This document shows positions 20,654 to 29,920 of a stretch of DNA of 44,614 nt, piece after piece. The stretch lies in the IMG/VR virus record IMGVR_UViG_3300033553_000347, positions 1 to 44,614 of that record; one strand, 5' to 3'. A program made the position numbers and the translations under genes. The stretch is from a virus. The notes under the pieces were generated by a model. It ran no database searches, was not told the origin of the DNA, and was given only the letters and a program-made list of their open reading frames with translations. The number at the start of each line of letters is the position of its first letter. The stretch's first letter is position 1.

Positions 20654-22632
20654 GTTATTCCCGGCATATCGCTGAGCAGTTAGAGACCGACCCGTCGCGT
20701 CTTCGGAAACTGCTTTGGAAGACGAGGGCGTCCGCGCTCTCGCCGCCTCCTCGCATGACCCCGAGCGAATGGGCTGAGGCGAACGTGAAACTATCCCGCC
20801 AAACTTCGAGCCAGGCCGGTCGGTTGCGCCTGTTCCCGTATCAGCGCGGGATCCTGGATGCGTTCGCAGAGGAGGGAGCGGAGGTCGTCGCCTTTTTGAA
20901 GTCGGCGCGGGTCGGCTATACGCAGATGCTCGCTCTTGGGATCGGATACTACCTCGAACACTCGGCTTCCCCTATCCTGTCTGTCTTTCCGGCGGAGCAA
21001 GACGCCCGCTATTTTGAGAAAACATACATCCGCCCCCTGGTGAACGACACGGAAGTCCTGGAGGAGATCCTGCCCGACATAGACGATCAGCAGTGGCACT
21101 CGAAGACAACCCTTCGCGGTTCGTCTTTGGAGATGAAGCAAGCCGTCAAGTATGACACATTTCGCGCATTTAACTCCCGCCTGTCGATCGGCGACGAGGT
21201 GGACGCGCCCGGCTGGAACCCTGGCGGCGGCGATACGGGCGAGGGTGATAAAACCGCGCTCCTGAGAAATCGCGGCGATAGCTTCGCGGACGGTCGCATG
21301 ATCTTGGGTTCCACTCCGACAATCGCGGGCCGCTCGCGTATCGAGAGTTGGTTTGAACGCGGAGACCAACGGCGCCGGTTCCTGCCTTGTCCCGATTGTG
21401 GCGAGATGCAGTATCTCGAATGGGGCGGCCCCGAAACCCTGCACGGGATAAAGTGGCCGAAAGACCGACCCGGCGACGCTTACTATGTCTGTAAGGAATG
21501 CGGCTCTTGTATCGACGAGTCGAAAAAGGGCTGGATGGACGAGAACGGCGAGTGGCGGGCGACAAACCCGAACGCCGAGCGCGGCGTTGTGTCTTTTCAT
21601 ATTAACGCCCTGTACGCCCCCTGGAAAAAATCGTCTTGGGGTCGCCTGGCGGAAGAGTTCGTCGAAGCGACGCGCCTCTCGAAAGAAGAGGGCAATAAAG
21701 AGCGTCTCCAGGCTTTCGTCAACACGAAGCTCGGCGAGACATGGCGCGACTATGAGGAAGAGCGCGGCACTAAGGGCTCTCACGAACTCGGTGCGCTCTG
21801 TGAGCATTACCACGCCCCTGTCCCGTCCGGCGTTCGCTTCTTGACCGCTGGCGTCGATACGCAGTCCGGTAAGCGCGGCACCGGTGGATACTTTGAGCTT
21901 TCGATCTACGGCTGGGGCGTTCGCGAGCGTCCGTTCCTGATCGGTCATTGGAAACTCGATCATCCGATCGAGAGCCCTCACGCCGGCGAGCAGCTGGCGG
22001 AGATGTTGTCTCAGCCATGGCGCGGTGAGGACGGGCGCGATTATATCATCCAGGCGGCCTGCATTGACGCGGGCGGCCACTATCAGCAGGCCGTCCTCGA
22101 TTTCTGCGCGACCTGGCGGCAGAAGAAAAGCGCCGCGGCGCGCTGGTTCCCGATCAAGGGTTGGTCGGCGGGCAACGGAAAGCGCGGACCGGCAATCTGG
22201 AAGACGGCGATCTCGAAATCGGTCAAGGTCTATTCTGTCGATGTGGATCTCTCGAAAGATGCGACACACCCGAAAATACACGAGGACACGCGTCTCGACC
22301 GGTTGGTTATGCCCTCTGTCTCTCTTTCTCAGGCGCGCCCCTGCGATGCGGACTTTTTCTCCGGATTGACGAAAGAGAAGAAGGAATTCGTCCGTGGTTC
22401 GTCGTCATGGACTTGGACGCGTAAGGCGAAAGGGAATGAACCCTGGGACTGTCTGCAGTATGCGTTCGCGGCTGTCCAGGCTTTGAAATCCCTTCCGCCT
22501 CCGAACCCGTTTATCGCATTGCTCGATGCTCCCCCGGTCTCCTCGTCTCCGGTTGAGCAGGGCCACGATCCGGCCACCCCTGCTCGTCCAAAGCGCAAGA
22601 AGTCGGGTTTCCGAGTTTCTTCGCGACGCTGA
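20650..22632 (+). CDS. Terminase large subunit, lambda GpA type
   Basis: 660 aa, close to lambda gpA length (641). The packaging ATPase Walker A is KSARVGYTQML (residues 84-94), nearly as in lambda. The Walker B region appears as LSIGDEVDAPGW, and the zinc-ribbon-like cysteines CPDCG and CKECGSC come at residues 247-280. The C-terminal nuclease part contains LTAGVDTQ and ACIDAGGHY. It drives DNA into the prohead and cuts the concatemer. GTG start overlapping the Nu1-like stop. Confidence 0.96.
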   Translation: MSYSRHIAEQLETDPSRLRKLLWKTRASALSPPPRMTPSEWAEANVKLSRQTSSQAGRLRLFPYQRGILDAFAEEGAEVVAFLKSARVGYTQMLALGIGYYLEHSASPILSVFPAEQDARYFEKTYIRPLVNDTEVLEEILPDIDDQQWHSKTTLRGSSLEMKQAVKYDTFRAFNSRLSIGDEVDAPGWNPGGGDTGEGDKTALLRNRGDSFADGRMILGSTPTIAGRSRIESWFERGDQRRRFLPCPDCGEMQYLEWGGPETLHGIKWPKDRPGDAYYVCKECGSCIDESKKGWMDENGEWRATNPNAERGVVSFHINALYAPWKKSSWGRLAEEFVEATRLSKEEGNKERLQAFVNTKLGETWRDYEEERGTKGSHELGALCEHYHAPVPSGVRFLTAGVDTQSGKRGTGGYFELSIYGWGVRERPFLIGHWKLDHPIESPHAGEQLAEMLSQPWRGEDGRDYIIQAACIDAGGHYQQAVLDFCATWRQKKSAAARWFPIKGWSAGNGKRGPAIWKTAISKSVKVYSVDVDLSKDATHPKIHEDTRLDRLVMPSVSLSQARPCDADFFSGLTKEKKEFVRGSSSWTWTRKAKGNEPWDCLQYAFAAVQALKSLPPPNPFIALLDAPPVSSSPVEQGHDPATPARPKRKKSGFRVSSRR

Positions 22633-22633
22633 C

Positions 22634-22663
22634 GCAAGAAAAAAAGTGCGTCGCTCTATATAT
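22634..22663 (+). promoter_or_regulatory. Late-type phage promoter L2 (connector and portal operon)
   Basis: GCAAGA-N17-TATATA with the A-rich spacer start, located right after the terminase stop. AAGGAG lies just before the ATG of the gpW-like gene, so this transcript has a short leader. Confidence 0.78.
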
Positions 22664-22679
22664 TCAAAAAGGAGCAACA

Positions 22680-22946
22680 ATGTCTGAAATTCGCTATCGC
22701 GGCTTCGGAACCGATCAGCAAATCCTCGAACTGATCCACTCTCTCGTCGTTCAAAAGGCGAGTGGGCGGGCGGTTGTGGATTTCAACGGCACCCGGCTGG
22801 AGTTCAACTCTCCCGCTCAAATTGAACTCACGATCCAAGATCTCGAAAAAGAGATCGCCCGCCGCGAGGCTGTGGCGGCTGGAAAGACTAAGCGTCGCTC
22901 GTGGATCTTTAATCCTGATCTGCCTTCTGGCGGAGGTTACCTCTAA
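22680..22946 (+). CDS. gpW-like head-tail connector
   Basis: 88 aa. It lies between terminase and portal, as gpW does in lambda, and has the same outline: a helix (DQQILELIHSLVVQK), a beta hairpin (RAVVDFNGTRLEFN) and a second helix (IELTIQDLEKEIARR). GpW plugs the portal and provides the tail-docking site. AAGGAG precedes the ATG and the stop overlaps the portal start by one base. Confidence 0.8.
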   Translation: MSEIRYRGFGTDQQILELIHSLVVQKASGRAVVDFNGTRLEFNSPAQIELTIQDLEKEIARREAVAAGKTKRRSWIFNPDLPSGGGYL

Positions 22947-24448
22947 TGGCTAAAAAACAAGCTCCGCGTTCTGTTCGCATGGCGAAGGCGTCGACAAGTT
23001 CGACCGCCCTCTCAACGACCCACCGCGCTCCCAAACTCTATACTTCAAACGACCGCATGCTCGGTATCCGTGCATCCTATGCGGCGGCTGGCAATGCCAA
23101 GCGCGGGCAGTTGAAGTTCGCCCACGCTCGCGGCGAGTCGATCAAGTATCTGCTCGGTAAAGACCTTGAAACAATCCGGAAGCGTTGCCGGTATGAGATC
23201 CGCAACAACCCGATCGCGAACGCGATTGTTGAGTTCATTGTGGGAACGACTGTCGGCGTTGGTCTTCGTCCGCGTATTTCGGACCCTGAACTCCTGAAGC
23301 TCTGGAACGAGTGGGTCGAAGTCGCCGATGCGGACGAGATGGGGGATTTCTACTCGCTCCAAGCCCTGGCGATGCGCGAGATCGTGGCCGCCGGTGAAGT
23401 GTTCGGGCGTATCCGTCCTCGCCGTTCTACCGACGGCCTTCCTGTTCCTCTACAAGTTCAACTCCTCCCGAGCGAGTTCGTCCCGCTTAAAGATGTCGAG
23501 CAAGACAATATCGTCTCGGGCGTTAAGTTCCGCGGCCCCGGCCAAAGGTCGGCGTATCTGTTCCACCCCGTCCACCCCGGCGACGGTAAAGCGACGGCGA
23601 ATACGGATTTCAAAGAAGTTCCCGCCGATCGCGTCTGTCATGCGATGCAAGTCCGCGAAGCCGGGCAGGTTCGCGGCGAGCCTTGGTTAGTTCGTTCTAT
23701 TATCCGCCTCCATGAGTTGGACGAGTACGAAGACGCGGAGCTGGTAAAGAAAAACTTTTCCGCCCGGATTACGGCTTTCTTTAAGCGTAAGAGCCAAGTC
23801 GATTCCGGCGCGGCGATGATGCTGGGCGACGACGATGTAGGCGAGGCAGAAGAGGCCGAGGTAATCCCCTCAATTATAGCTGGCGACAATATGGCTCTTC
23901 CCGACGATGTGGACGTCGAGTTCGCGCCGACCCACGATAGCGGCTCGACCTTTCCGGAGTTTGTGCGTCAAGTCCTTTCCGAAGCGTGCGTCGGCCTCGC
24001 TCCTGTTGATCTAATCCTTGACCGGGATATCCCCGAGCGTTCGCAACAGTTGATCCTCGCGAAATATGAGATCGCCGTCGAGCAGCGTCGGAAGATGTTG
24101 ATCCACAAGTTTTGCCGTCCGACCTGGCGCGCCTTCCTCGATGCGGCTGTCGCGTCCGGCGCGTGGAAGGGTAATCCGGCCGACTTCTATTCGGTGAAAT
24201 GGACGGGGCAACCGCTCCCGAAAATCCGTCGGCACCAAGAAGCGAACGCGGATGTCACCGAACTGCGCTCCGGCGCTATGACCTTCGCCGAGCTGGTCGA
24301 GAAAAGGGGTCACGACTACGCCGACCATATCGAACAACTCGCCCGAGAGGCCGCCGACCGCGACCGCCTCGGTCTGGTTCTCGACGGCGACGCTCGCATG
24401 ACCGCCGGATCCGGCGCAATTCAAACGGGAGAAATAGATGACGACTAA
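22946..24448 (+). CDS. Portal protein, lambda gpB family
   Basis: 500 aa. Family-typical segments: RCRYEIRNNPIANAIVEFIVGTTVG near residue 75-105, NEWVEVADADE, QVQLLPSEFV and a C-terminal region with TWRAFLDAAV. It forms the dodecameric ring through which DNA enters and leaves the head. It is followed by an 11-base overlap with the M15 peptidase gene. Confidence 0.95.
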   Translation: MAKKQAPRSVRMAKASTSSTALSTTHRAPKLYTSNDRMLGIRASYAAAGNAKRGQLKFAHARGESIKYLLGKDLETIRKRCRYEIRNNPIANAIVEFIVGTTVGVGLRPRISDPELLKLWNEWVEVADADEMGDFYSLQALAMREIVAAGEVFGRIRPRRSTDGLPVPLQVQLLPSEFVPLKDVEQDNIVSGVKFRGPGQRSAYLFHPVHPGDGKATANTDFKEVPADRVCHAMQVREAGQVRGEPWLVRSIIRLHELDEYEDAELVKKNFSARITAFFKRKSQVDSGAAMMLGDDDVGEAEEAEVIPSIIAGDNMALPDDVDVEFAPTHDSGSTFPEFVRQVLSEACVGLAPVDLILDRDIPERSQQLILAKYEIAVEQRRKMLIHKFCRPTWRAFLDAAVASGAWKGNPADFYSVKWTGQPLPKIRRHQEANADVTELRSGAMTFAELVEKRGHDYADHIEQLAREAADRDRLGLVLDGDARMTAGSGAIQTGEIDDD

Positions 24449-24980
24449 GACGAAAAAACACCCGGAGCCAAAAAAGCGTCCCTCTTCGGTTGGGTCCGAC
24501 GCAAAGCCTAATGGCTTCGTGCTCGGTTCGAAATCGAAGGAAGAACTCAAAGGGGTCCATCCTGATCTTATCGCCATCGTTGAGCGTGCGATCGAACTGA
24601 CTTCGGAAGATTTCGGCGTTCACTCCGGACTCCGGACTGCGGAAGAGCAGGCGGAACTCCACCGCCGCGGAGCGTCCCAAAGGGACGGATACAAGCGCAA
24701 GAGCGAGCACCAGGAGCAAGAGACCGGCTACGGCCATGCTGTCGATCTGGTGCCGTATATTGCCGGCCGTCTGCGGTGGGAATGGGTTCCGATCTACAAG
24801 ATCGCGGCCGCTGTTCGCCAAGCTGCCGTCGAGCAGGGCGTTCGCCTTCGTTGGGGCGGTGTGTGGGATAGATGCCTGAATGATATCCCCGAGTGGGCGA
24901 TAGAGCGGGAGGTGAAAGCGTATTGTCGTCGACACCCCGGCCCGGATTTTATCGACGGCCCCCATTACGAGATCGCATAG
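24438..24980 (+). CDS. M15 family peptidase (endolysin-like)
   Basis: 180 aa. The DD- or LD-carboxypeptidase zinc site is seen as His91 in SEH, then GHAVDL with Asp103, and a late His in GPHYEI. In most M15 enzymes the His-to-Asp spacing is shorter (SxHxxGxAxD); here an insertion lengthens it, so His100 may be the ligand instead. Such enzymes cleave peptidoglycan stem peptides and act as phage endolysins. The N-terminal 25 residues are a basic, disordered extension. Its place inside the head module, overlapping the portal gene, is unusual. Confidence 0.82.
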   Translation: MTTKTKKHPEPKKRPSSVGSDAKPNGFVLGSKSKEELKGVHPDLIAIVERAIELTSEDFGVHSGLRTAEEQAELHRRGASQRDGYKRKSEHQEQETGYGHAVDLVPYIAGRLRWEWVPIYKIAAAVRQAAVEQGVRLRWGGVWDRCLNDIPEWAIEREVKAYCRRHPGPDFIDGPHYEIA

Positions 24981-24998
24981 GAAAAATATATGGTCGGT

Positions 24999-25028
24999 GC
25001 AAGAAAAATCTTGCCCGGCTCTATATCT
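24999..25028 (+). promoter_or_regulatory. Late-type phage promoter L3 (protease and capsid)
   Basis: GCAAGA-N17-TATATC with A-rich spacer start, followed by a short leader with AGGATAG before the protease ATG at 25047. Confidence 0.8.
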
Positions 25029-25046
25029 TGAAAAACAGGATAGAAC

Positions 25047-26117
25047 ATGACCGAACAAACTCTGAAGCCTTCCAATGTCGTTGCGTTTCGCTCAGGCGAA
25101 ACCCGCTCCTGGTTTGCTGTAAAAGCGTCCGGCGATAACAAGCATGTTGTCGAAATTTACGACGAGGTCGGCGGCTGGGGCGTGAACGCGAAAGACTTTA
25201 TCGCCGAACTGCAAGCGATCGACGCAGAGGGCTCCGAAGTTGAGTTCCGCCTGAACTCGCCGGGCGGCGATGTTTTCGAGGGCGTTGCAATCTGTTCCGC
25301 TATCGCTCGCATGAAAGCGAAAACCGTCGCGGTTGTCGATGGCCTGGCGGCGTCTATCGCCTCGCTGATCGCTGTCTCCTGCGACGAGTTGAAAATGCCC
25401 GCAAACGCGATGCTGATGATCCATGCGCCCTGGACTATGGCGATGGGCTCTGCCTCCGAACTGCGTGAAACCGCCGCCGTCCTTGACAAGATCGAGGCTC
25501 AACTGGTCGCCGCGTATGACGCGAAGGCAATGAGAACTCTCGGCGAGCGCGAAGGCGCTGAAAGCTTCGGCGTGATGGTCAGGGCTGAAACTTGGCTCAC
25601 CGCTGACGAAGCTCTGGCCCTGGGTCTGTCGAACGAAACTCTCGGCGCCGTGAAAATCGCCGCCTGTATTCGCGCCGACCTTGCCGAGAATTTCGAGGAC
25701 AAATCAGCGATCGCTGATTTCGTGATCTCCGATGCGGTCGAAGAAGTCGAAATCGAGATCGAGGCCGAAGAAGAAGAGGCCGAGACCGAGGCGGAAACCG
25801 CCGAGGAAGAGATCGAAACCGAGGCAGAAGAAGCCGAGGAAGACGAAGAGGTCTCCGACGAAATCCAAGCCGCTATCCGCGGCGTATGTGCTCTCGCTCA
25901 TATGCCCGACAAGGCTGACGGCTTTATCGCCGCTCGCGCCACCCTGGACCAAGTCCGGGCCGCTCTTTTCGATGCGATGGCCGACGCCGACGATGAAGTC
26001 TCCACGAACTCAACGGTATCAGCCTCGAACGAGGATGAACCAGTCGAGAAAAGCCACGCGCAGGCGATGGCCGAAATCCGGGAGCGTCAGTTTGCCCGGT
26101 TCAATCGGAAGAACTGA
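25047..26117 (+). CDS. ClpP-like head maturation protease fused to acidic scaffold
   Basis: 356 aa. The ClpP fold is clear: NSPGGDVFEGV (residues 70-80), GLAASIASL with Ser103 as nucleophile, MLMIHAPW with His126, and the acidic site in the DEALALGL segment. Residues 225-275 form a Glu-rich, low-complexity helix, and the tail (KSHAQAMAEIRERQFARFNR) resembles a scaffold-type capsid-binding end. This combines the functions of lambda gpC and gpNu3 in one chain: capsid assembly and removal of the scaffold. It is directly followed by the capsid gene. Confidence 0.92.
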   Translation: MTEQTLKPSNVVAFRSGETRSWFAVKASGDNKHVVEIYDEVGGWGVNAKDFIAELQAIDAEGSEVEFRLNSPGGDVFEGVAICSAIARMKAKTVAVVDGLAASIASLIAVSCDELKMPANAMLMIHAPWTMAMGSASELRETAAVLDKIEAQLVAAYDAKAMRTLGEREGAESFGVMVRAETWLTADEALALGLSNETLGAVKIAACIRADLAENFEDKSAIADFVISDAVEEVEIEIEAEEEEAETEAETAEEEIETEAEEAEEDEEVSDEIQAAIRGVCALAHMPDKADGFIAARATLDQVRAALFDAMADADDEVSTNSTVSASNEDEPVEKSHAQAMAEIRERQFARFNRKN

Positions 26118-26153
26118 CAACACCAAAAGTAAGCTATTGAAAAGGAAAATAAA

Positions 26154-27194
26154 ATGGCTGTAATCGACTTCCTAACGGAAGATACCCCTACCGGAACTCT
26201 CGCGGCTGACCTGATCGGCTTGATCGAGAAGATTCCTCATGCTCCCTCGCGCATCGGCGATATGGGTCTGTTCGAAGTCGATGGTCTTATGACTACGACC
26301 GCAAAGTTCGACAAGACCGAGTACGGACTTGAACTGGTTCAGACATCCGCTCGCGGCACTGAAGCAACCAAGCAAGCCTCACTCCCCCGTGATATGGTCC
26401 ACTTCGAGGCGGTTCGCGTCGCCAAAGAAGTTAAAGTGATGGCAGACGAAGCCCTGAACCTGCGCCGTCTTGGTACCGAGGGCGATGTTGAAAGCGTCGA
26501 GACCTATCTCACGCAGAAGGCCCGTCCGACTGTCGGTTCCGTTCGTGCGACGCTCGAATTCCACCGCGTCGGCGCGCTGAAAGGTCTCGTCCTGGACGCA
26601 AACGGCGCCGTAATCGAAAACCTCTACACCAAAATGGGTGTCACGGCTCCTGCCAAGATTTACTTCGACTTCGACAACGCTTCCCCCGCGCCTGGCGCAA
26701 TCCGGAAGATCTGCTCGAATATCGTTCGTAAGATCGCCGCTGAACTGGGCGGACTGCCTTTCACTGGTGTTCACGCCTTTGTTGGCGCTGAGTTCATGGA
26801 CAAGATCGCAAACCACCCCGAGACCCGCGAAACCTTCCTGAACCAAGCTCAGGCGGCTGAACTGCGCGGCGGGACTGCCTTCACGACCTTTACCTACGGC
26901 GGTATCGTTTTCGAAGAGTATCGCGGACTTATTGGCGCGACTGCTTTCGTCGAAGATGTCGAAGCAGCGTTTTTCCCGGTCGGCGTTTCCGGTCTCTTCA
27001 AGCAGATGTTCGCTCCGGCTGACCGTCTGGACTATGCGGGCACTCTGGGTCTGGCTGAGTACGCTCTGCCCTCGATCGACCCCAAAGGTCGCTTCCGCGA
27101 GATCGAGATCCAAGCGAACCCGATCACCGTTTGCACGCGCCCCGGCGTTCTGCTTTCGGGCGACGCTGGCGCCGAGCCGGCTCCGGTCGTATAA
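26154..27194 (+). CDS. Major capsid protein, lambda gpE family
   Basis: 346 aa, near lambda gpE (341). Typical segments include the N-terminal IEKIPHAPSRIGDMGLF, RDMVHFEAVRVAKE and the C-terminal FFPVGVSGLFKQMFAPADR and RPGVL. AAAGGA precedes the ATG. No gpD-like decoration gene lies between the protease and capsid genes, unlike lambda. A stem GGGGCTC/GAGCCCC follows the stop. Confidence 0.95.
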   Translation: MAVIDFLTEDTPTGTLAADLIGLIEKIPHAPSRIGDMGLFEVDGLMTTTAKFDKTEYGLELVQTSARGTEATKQASLPRDMVHFEAVRVAKEVKVMADEALNLRRLGTEGDVESVETYLTQKARPTVGSVRATLEFHRVGALKGLVLDANGAVIENLYTKMGVTAPAKIYFDFDNASPAPGAIRKICSNIVRKIAAELGGLPFTGVHAFVGAEFMDKIANHPETRETFLNQAQAAELRGGTAFTTFTYGGIVFEEYRGLIGATAFVEDVEAAFFPVGVSGLFKQMFAPADRLDYAGTLGLAEYALPSIDPKGRFREIEIQANPITVCTRPGVLLSGDAGAEPAPVV

Positions 27195-27203
27195 GATAAG
27201 GGA

Positions 27204-27221
27204 GGGGCTCTTAGGAGCCCC
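27204..27221 (+). terminator. Possible weak terminator after the capsid gene
   Basis: Stem GGGGCTC-N4-GAGCCCC ends with only a short TT run, so it may be partial, stabilise the capsid mRNA 3' end, and reduce expression of the downstream connector genes. Confidence 0.5.
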
Positions 27222-27232
27222 TTACCCCTGAT

Positions 27233-27814
27233 ATGATCGCGGATGTAGCAGATCACTTTCTACAAGCACTTGGCCGCCCTGCGACTTACACCTCGCCGGG
27301 CGGTTCTCCAGTTTCTATCCGCGTTATCGTTCAAGACACGGACAAGGAAATCCGCTCCGGGCGGACGACCGATCTTATCGCCGCCCAAGCGACGGCGAGC
27401 GTCTCCGCGTCTATCTCTCCTCGCCGCGGCGGGCTGATCGAGGTCGGCGGGACGCAATATGAAATCCACGGCCTCGTAACCTCCGCCGCGCCTGGCCTTA
27501 CTGACCTCGCTCTTATCCGGCTGTCCGGATCTGGCGTCGAGACTTTCGATGTTTCCGAAGCCGTTCTTCAATCCATGGGCGAGCCTGTCGTTATCGACGG
27601 CGTAAATATCGTGGCGCAAGTCAACCGGTCCGGTCTTCTTCTTGAAGAGGACAAGTACGGAAACGCGATCGAAGTCATCCGAAATGTCCTCGGCGTTGCC
27701 CTGGCTGATGCGGTCGCGATCGACGAAGGTTCTATCGTTGAGCTTGACGGGCGCGATCGGATTGTTCTGCGCGTCCTTAGAGACGGCACGGGCATGACTC
27801 GGGTGATCTGCTGA
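27233..27814 (+). CDS. Head-tail joining protein, apparent tandem gpFII-like domains
   Basis: 193 aa. Position after the capsid gene and the beta-rich sequence fit a head completion protein of gpFII or ATP-binding sugar transporter-like connector type. Two halves look alike: residues 1-95 (VSIRVIVQDTDKE, then EVGGTQYEIHGLV) and 110-193 (VNIVAQVNRSGLL, then VELDGRDRIVLRVL), suggesting duplication of one barrel. The stop overlaps the next start by one base. Assignment is by context and fold impression. Confidence 0.65.
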   Translation: MIADVADHFLQALGRPATYTSPGGSPVSIRVIVQDTDKEIRSGRTTDLIAAQATASVSASISPRRGGLIEVGGTQYEIHGLVTSAAPGLTDLALIRLSGSGVETFDVSEAVLQSMGEPVVIDGVNIVAQVNRSGLLLEEDKYGNAIEVIRNVLGVALADAVAIDEGSIVELDGRDRIVLRVLRDGTGMTRVIC

Positions 27815-28299
27815 TGGGCGTCCAGGGCTGGAAAAAGGGTGAGTTCGCTTACGACTTTGAAAGAGAGTTGAAAGTGGCTCGCAAAAAGGCAGGCCGGAAA
27901 GTTGGCGGTCTTGTCGTTCGAGGCCGTCGAAAGGCGCTCGGAGATGTGTCGAGCCGCCGGAAAAAGGCCGTTCGGAATATCGTCGGCCGAGACGGTACGC
28001 TTATCGTCCTCGACCATGCGCCACTCGCTCAGGCGCAGGAGACCGGGAAGATTATCCGCCCGAGATCCGCGAAAGCCCTCCTCGTCGGAAGTAAGAAACT
28101 TCGACCAGGAGAGAAAGCGTTCGCGTCCGGCGGGTACCTCTTCGCGTCGAACGGGACTGAAAAACGGCTGATCGGCTCGTTCAAAAAGTCCGTTCGTATC
28201 AAGGAGATCGCCGAAAGCAAAAAGCTCCGGACGATCGCGACAAAATACCTCGACAAATACGCCGAGGAAATCGACAAAAATCTTACGGAGGGGTACTAA
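27814..28299 (+). CDS. Minor tail or head-tail completion protein
   Basis: 161 aa, very basic in the first 60 residues (RKKAGRKVGGLVVRGRR). Position between the joining protein and tail terminator, as for lambda gpZ or HK97 gp10, suggests a tail completion protein attached at the head-proximal end. The segment PGEKAFASGGYLFASNG is the only distinctive core. I cannot name the family with certainty. Confidence 0.65.
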   Translation: MGVQGWKKGEFAYDFERELKVARKKAGRKVGGLVVRGRRKALGDVSSRRKKAVRNIVGRDGTLIVLDHAPLAQAQETGKIIRPRSAKALLVGSKKLRPGEKAFASGGYLFASNGTEKRLIGSFKKSVRIKEIAESKKLRTIATKYLDKYAEEIDKNLTEGY

Positions 28300-28725
28300 A
28301 TGGACCGCGCAGAAGAAATTATCGACGAACTGAAAATAGTCTGCGAAAGCCTGGGCATGCCGGTCGAGATTGATCGCCGCTTTGATCTGGACGGCGACGA
28401 AATGCCTCTCGCGGTTATCCGGACCGGCGACGAGGAAAGCGCGTGGCGCGACTCCGACCCGTCGGCTGTATGGTTCCGGCGTTGGCTCATGCGGCCGTCT
28501 GTCGAGATCTCAATCCGCGAGCCTCGGACGGCCCTTCAAACGGCGGCCGCGAATGCCATCTGGATGGGATTTATTGCAGCGTTTCGCGACTCCAAACTGA
28601 ACGACAAGGGACTTCTCGCTACGGCGTCAAAGCCCACAATGCTCCGTGAAGTCGAACTTCCGGATGAAGGCGTCGAGTTTGTCCGGATCTTAATAACCCT
28701 CGAGCTGCATTTCGAACGGAAGTGA
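28300..28725 (+). CDS. Tail terminator-like protein (gpU-type position)
   Basis: 141 aa. The alternating helix-strand pattern, with a central MRPSVEISIR strand and FVRILITLELHFERK strand at the end, and location before the tail tube gene suggest the ring protein that caps the tail tube. The start directly follows the previous stop, with GGAGG upstream. Confidence 0.7.
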   Translation: MDRAEEIIDELKIVCESLGMPVEIDRRFDLDGDEMPLAVIRTGDEESAWRDSDPSAVWFRRWLMRPSVEISIREPRTALQTAAANAIWMGFIAAFRDSKLNDKGLLATASKPTMLREVELPDEGVEFVRILITLELHFERK

Positions 28726-28726
28726 T

Positions 28727-28756
28727 GCAAGAAATATCTTGCTGAACTCTATATCT
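28727..28756 (+). promoter_or_regulatory. Late-type phage promoter L4 (tail tube)
   Basis: GCAAGA-N17-TATATC, starting just after the tail terminator stop. A short leader with AAAGGA leads to the tail tube ATG at 28778. Confidence 0.8.
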
Positions 28757-28777
28757 TAGGAAACAAAGGACACAAAC

Positions 28778-29545
28778 ATGGCTAAGAACTATCTCCCTTC
28801 AAGCGACGAAATTACACTCTTGAATGCTGAGTCGTTTATTCAACTTGACGGCGAACCGCGTCCGCGCTCGGCTGGCTACATGGATAGCTTCACCTGGTCG
28901 CCGAATGTGACGACTGTCGAGAAGAAAAACGGCAACTCTGGCACGATCGAGACGGTTAAAAGCCGTATTCAAGAAGTCGAAGTCGAAGTCTCCGCGACCC
29001 TCGCTCAAACCGGCGTGCGTCAGATGGCGATGGCGATGCAAGGCTCTATCGAACTGATCGAGCAAACTGCACAAACTGCGATGGTTATTACTGAGACCGA
29101 TGTATCTCCCGGCGAACTGATCGAACTGGGTTATCTGGATGTTTCGAATGTCGCCGTTACTGACGGCGTGGCCCCTCTTGCCTCTGGAACGGATTATATT
29201 CTCAACGCCGCGGCCGGAACGATTACCGTTTATGGCTCGGCTCAGGCTACTTTCGAGGCCACTTTCGACGCTCCGGCAATCACTGCGGCTGACGACCGAA
29301 ATGTTATCAAAGTCCTGCAGGAAACCACCGGCGTAAAGGGCGTCTTCACGCTGATCGGCGCGAACCCTGACGGTATCGCATACAAACTCGAAGGCGTTCG
29401 CGTCGAGTTGTCGCCATCCGGCGATGTGGCGTTTGTCTCGAACGACGGCGAGTTTCAGTCTATCGAGCTGTCCGGTAAAGGTGTTCGAAACCCGGCCGCT
29501 CCTGACGCTCCATGGGGTCGCCTGATCCCGATGACGCGCTCGTAA
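28778..29545 (+). CDS. Major tail tube protein
   Basis: 255 aa. The N-terminal core (PRSAGYMDSFTWSPN, KKNGNSGTIETVKSRIQEVEVEVSATL) fits a beta-barrel tube protein, which stacks to form the siphovirus tail. Its own promoter L4 and strong terminator isolate it as a high-dose single gene, as expected for the most abundant tail protein. A central domain (residues 105-170) looks like a decorative insertion. Confidence 0.82.
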   Translation: MAKNYLPSSDEITLLNAESFIQLDGEPRPRSAGYMDSFTWSPNVTTVEKKNGNSGTIETVKSRIQEVEVEVSATLAQTGVRQMAMAMQGSIELIEQTAQTAMVITETDVSPGELIELGYLDVSNVAVTDGVAPLASGTDYILNAAAGTITVYGSAQATFEATFDAPAITAADDRNVIKVLQETTGVKGVFTLIGANPDGIAYKLEGVRVELSPSGDVAFVSNDGEFQSIELSGKGVRNPAAPDAPWGRLIPMTRS

Positions 29546-29552
29546 ATCAGTG

Positions 29553-29575
29553 AGAGGGGCTTCGGCCCCTCTTTA
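29553..29575 (+). terminator. Rho-independent terminator after the tail tube gene
   Basis: Stem AGAGGGGC-TTCG-GCCCCTCT with the stable TTCG loop, followed by TTT and a mixed T-rich stretch. Confidence 0.85.
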
Positions 29576-29598
29576 CTCTACTTGGACGGGAGTTCTTT

Positions 29599-29910
29599 AT
29601 GACTATTAAAACCCCAATCGGATACGGCGGGCAGTCGCTCGACCTCCCGGTTTTGGATACCGCGGCGGCTCAGTCTGTTGCTTTGACTGCTGATGTTGAT
29701 GCAACGATCCCGCTCGCACCCGGCGTATATTATGTGATCCACGGCGGCGACTTTGAATTCACCCACGGCTCGGGCGATACCTCTGCGTATGTCCGGCTCC
29801 CGTGGTTTGCGAATACATACATGCCGCTGTTTTTGGATAAAGCTCAGGATCTCGTTGTGATGTCCGCCACTGCGGGGGATCTGAAAATCGTCCCGGCCGC
29901 GTCTCATTAG
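29599..29910 (+). CDS. Hypothetical beta-rich structural protein, 103 aa
   Basis: I cannot name the family. The beta-strand pattern (VALTADVDATIPLAPGVYYVIHGGDFEFTH-like, quoted in part) and the absence of charge clusters suggest a small virion surface or decoration protein. It follows the tail tube terminator and precedes the LamG-like gene by 10 bases, so the two may be made together. GGGAG lies upstream of the ATG. A decoration role is inference. Confidence 0.65.
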   Translation: MTIKTPIGYGGQSLDLPVLDTAAAQSVALTADVDATIPLAPGVYYVIHGGDFEFTHGSGDTSAYVRLPWFANTYMPLFLDKAQDLVVMSATAGDLKIVPAASH

Positions 29911-29920
29911 GGAGAATGAT

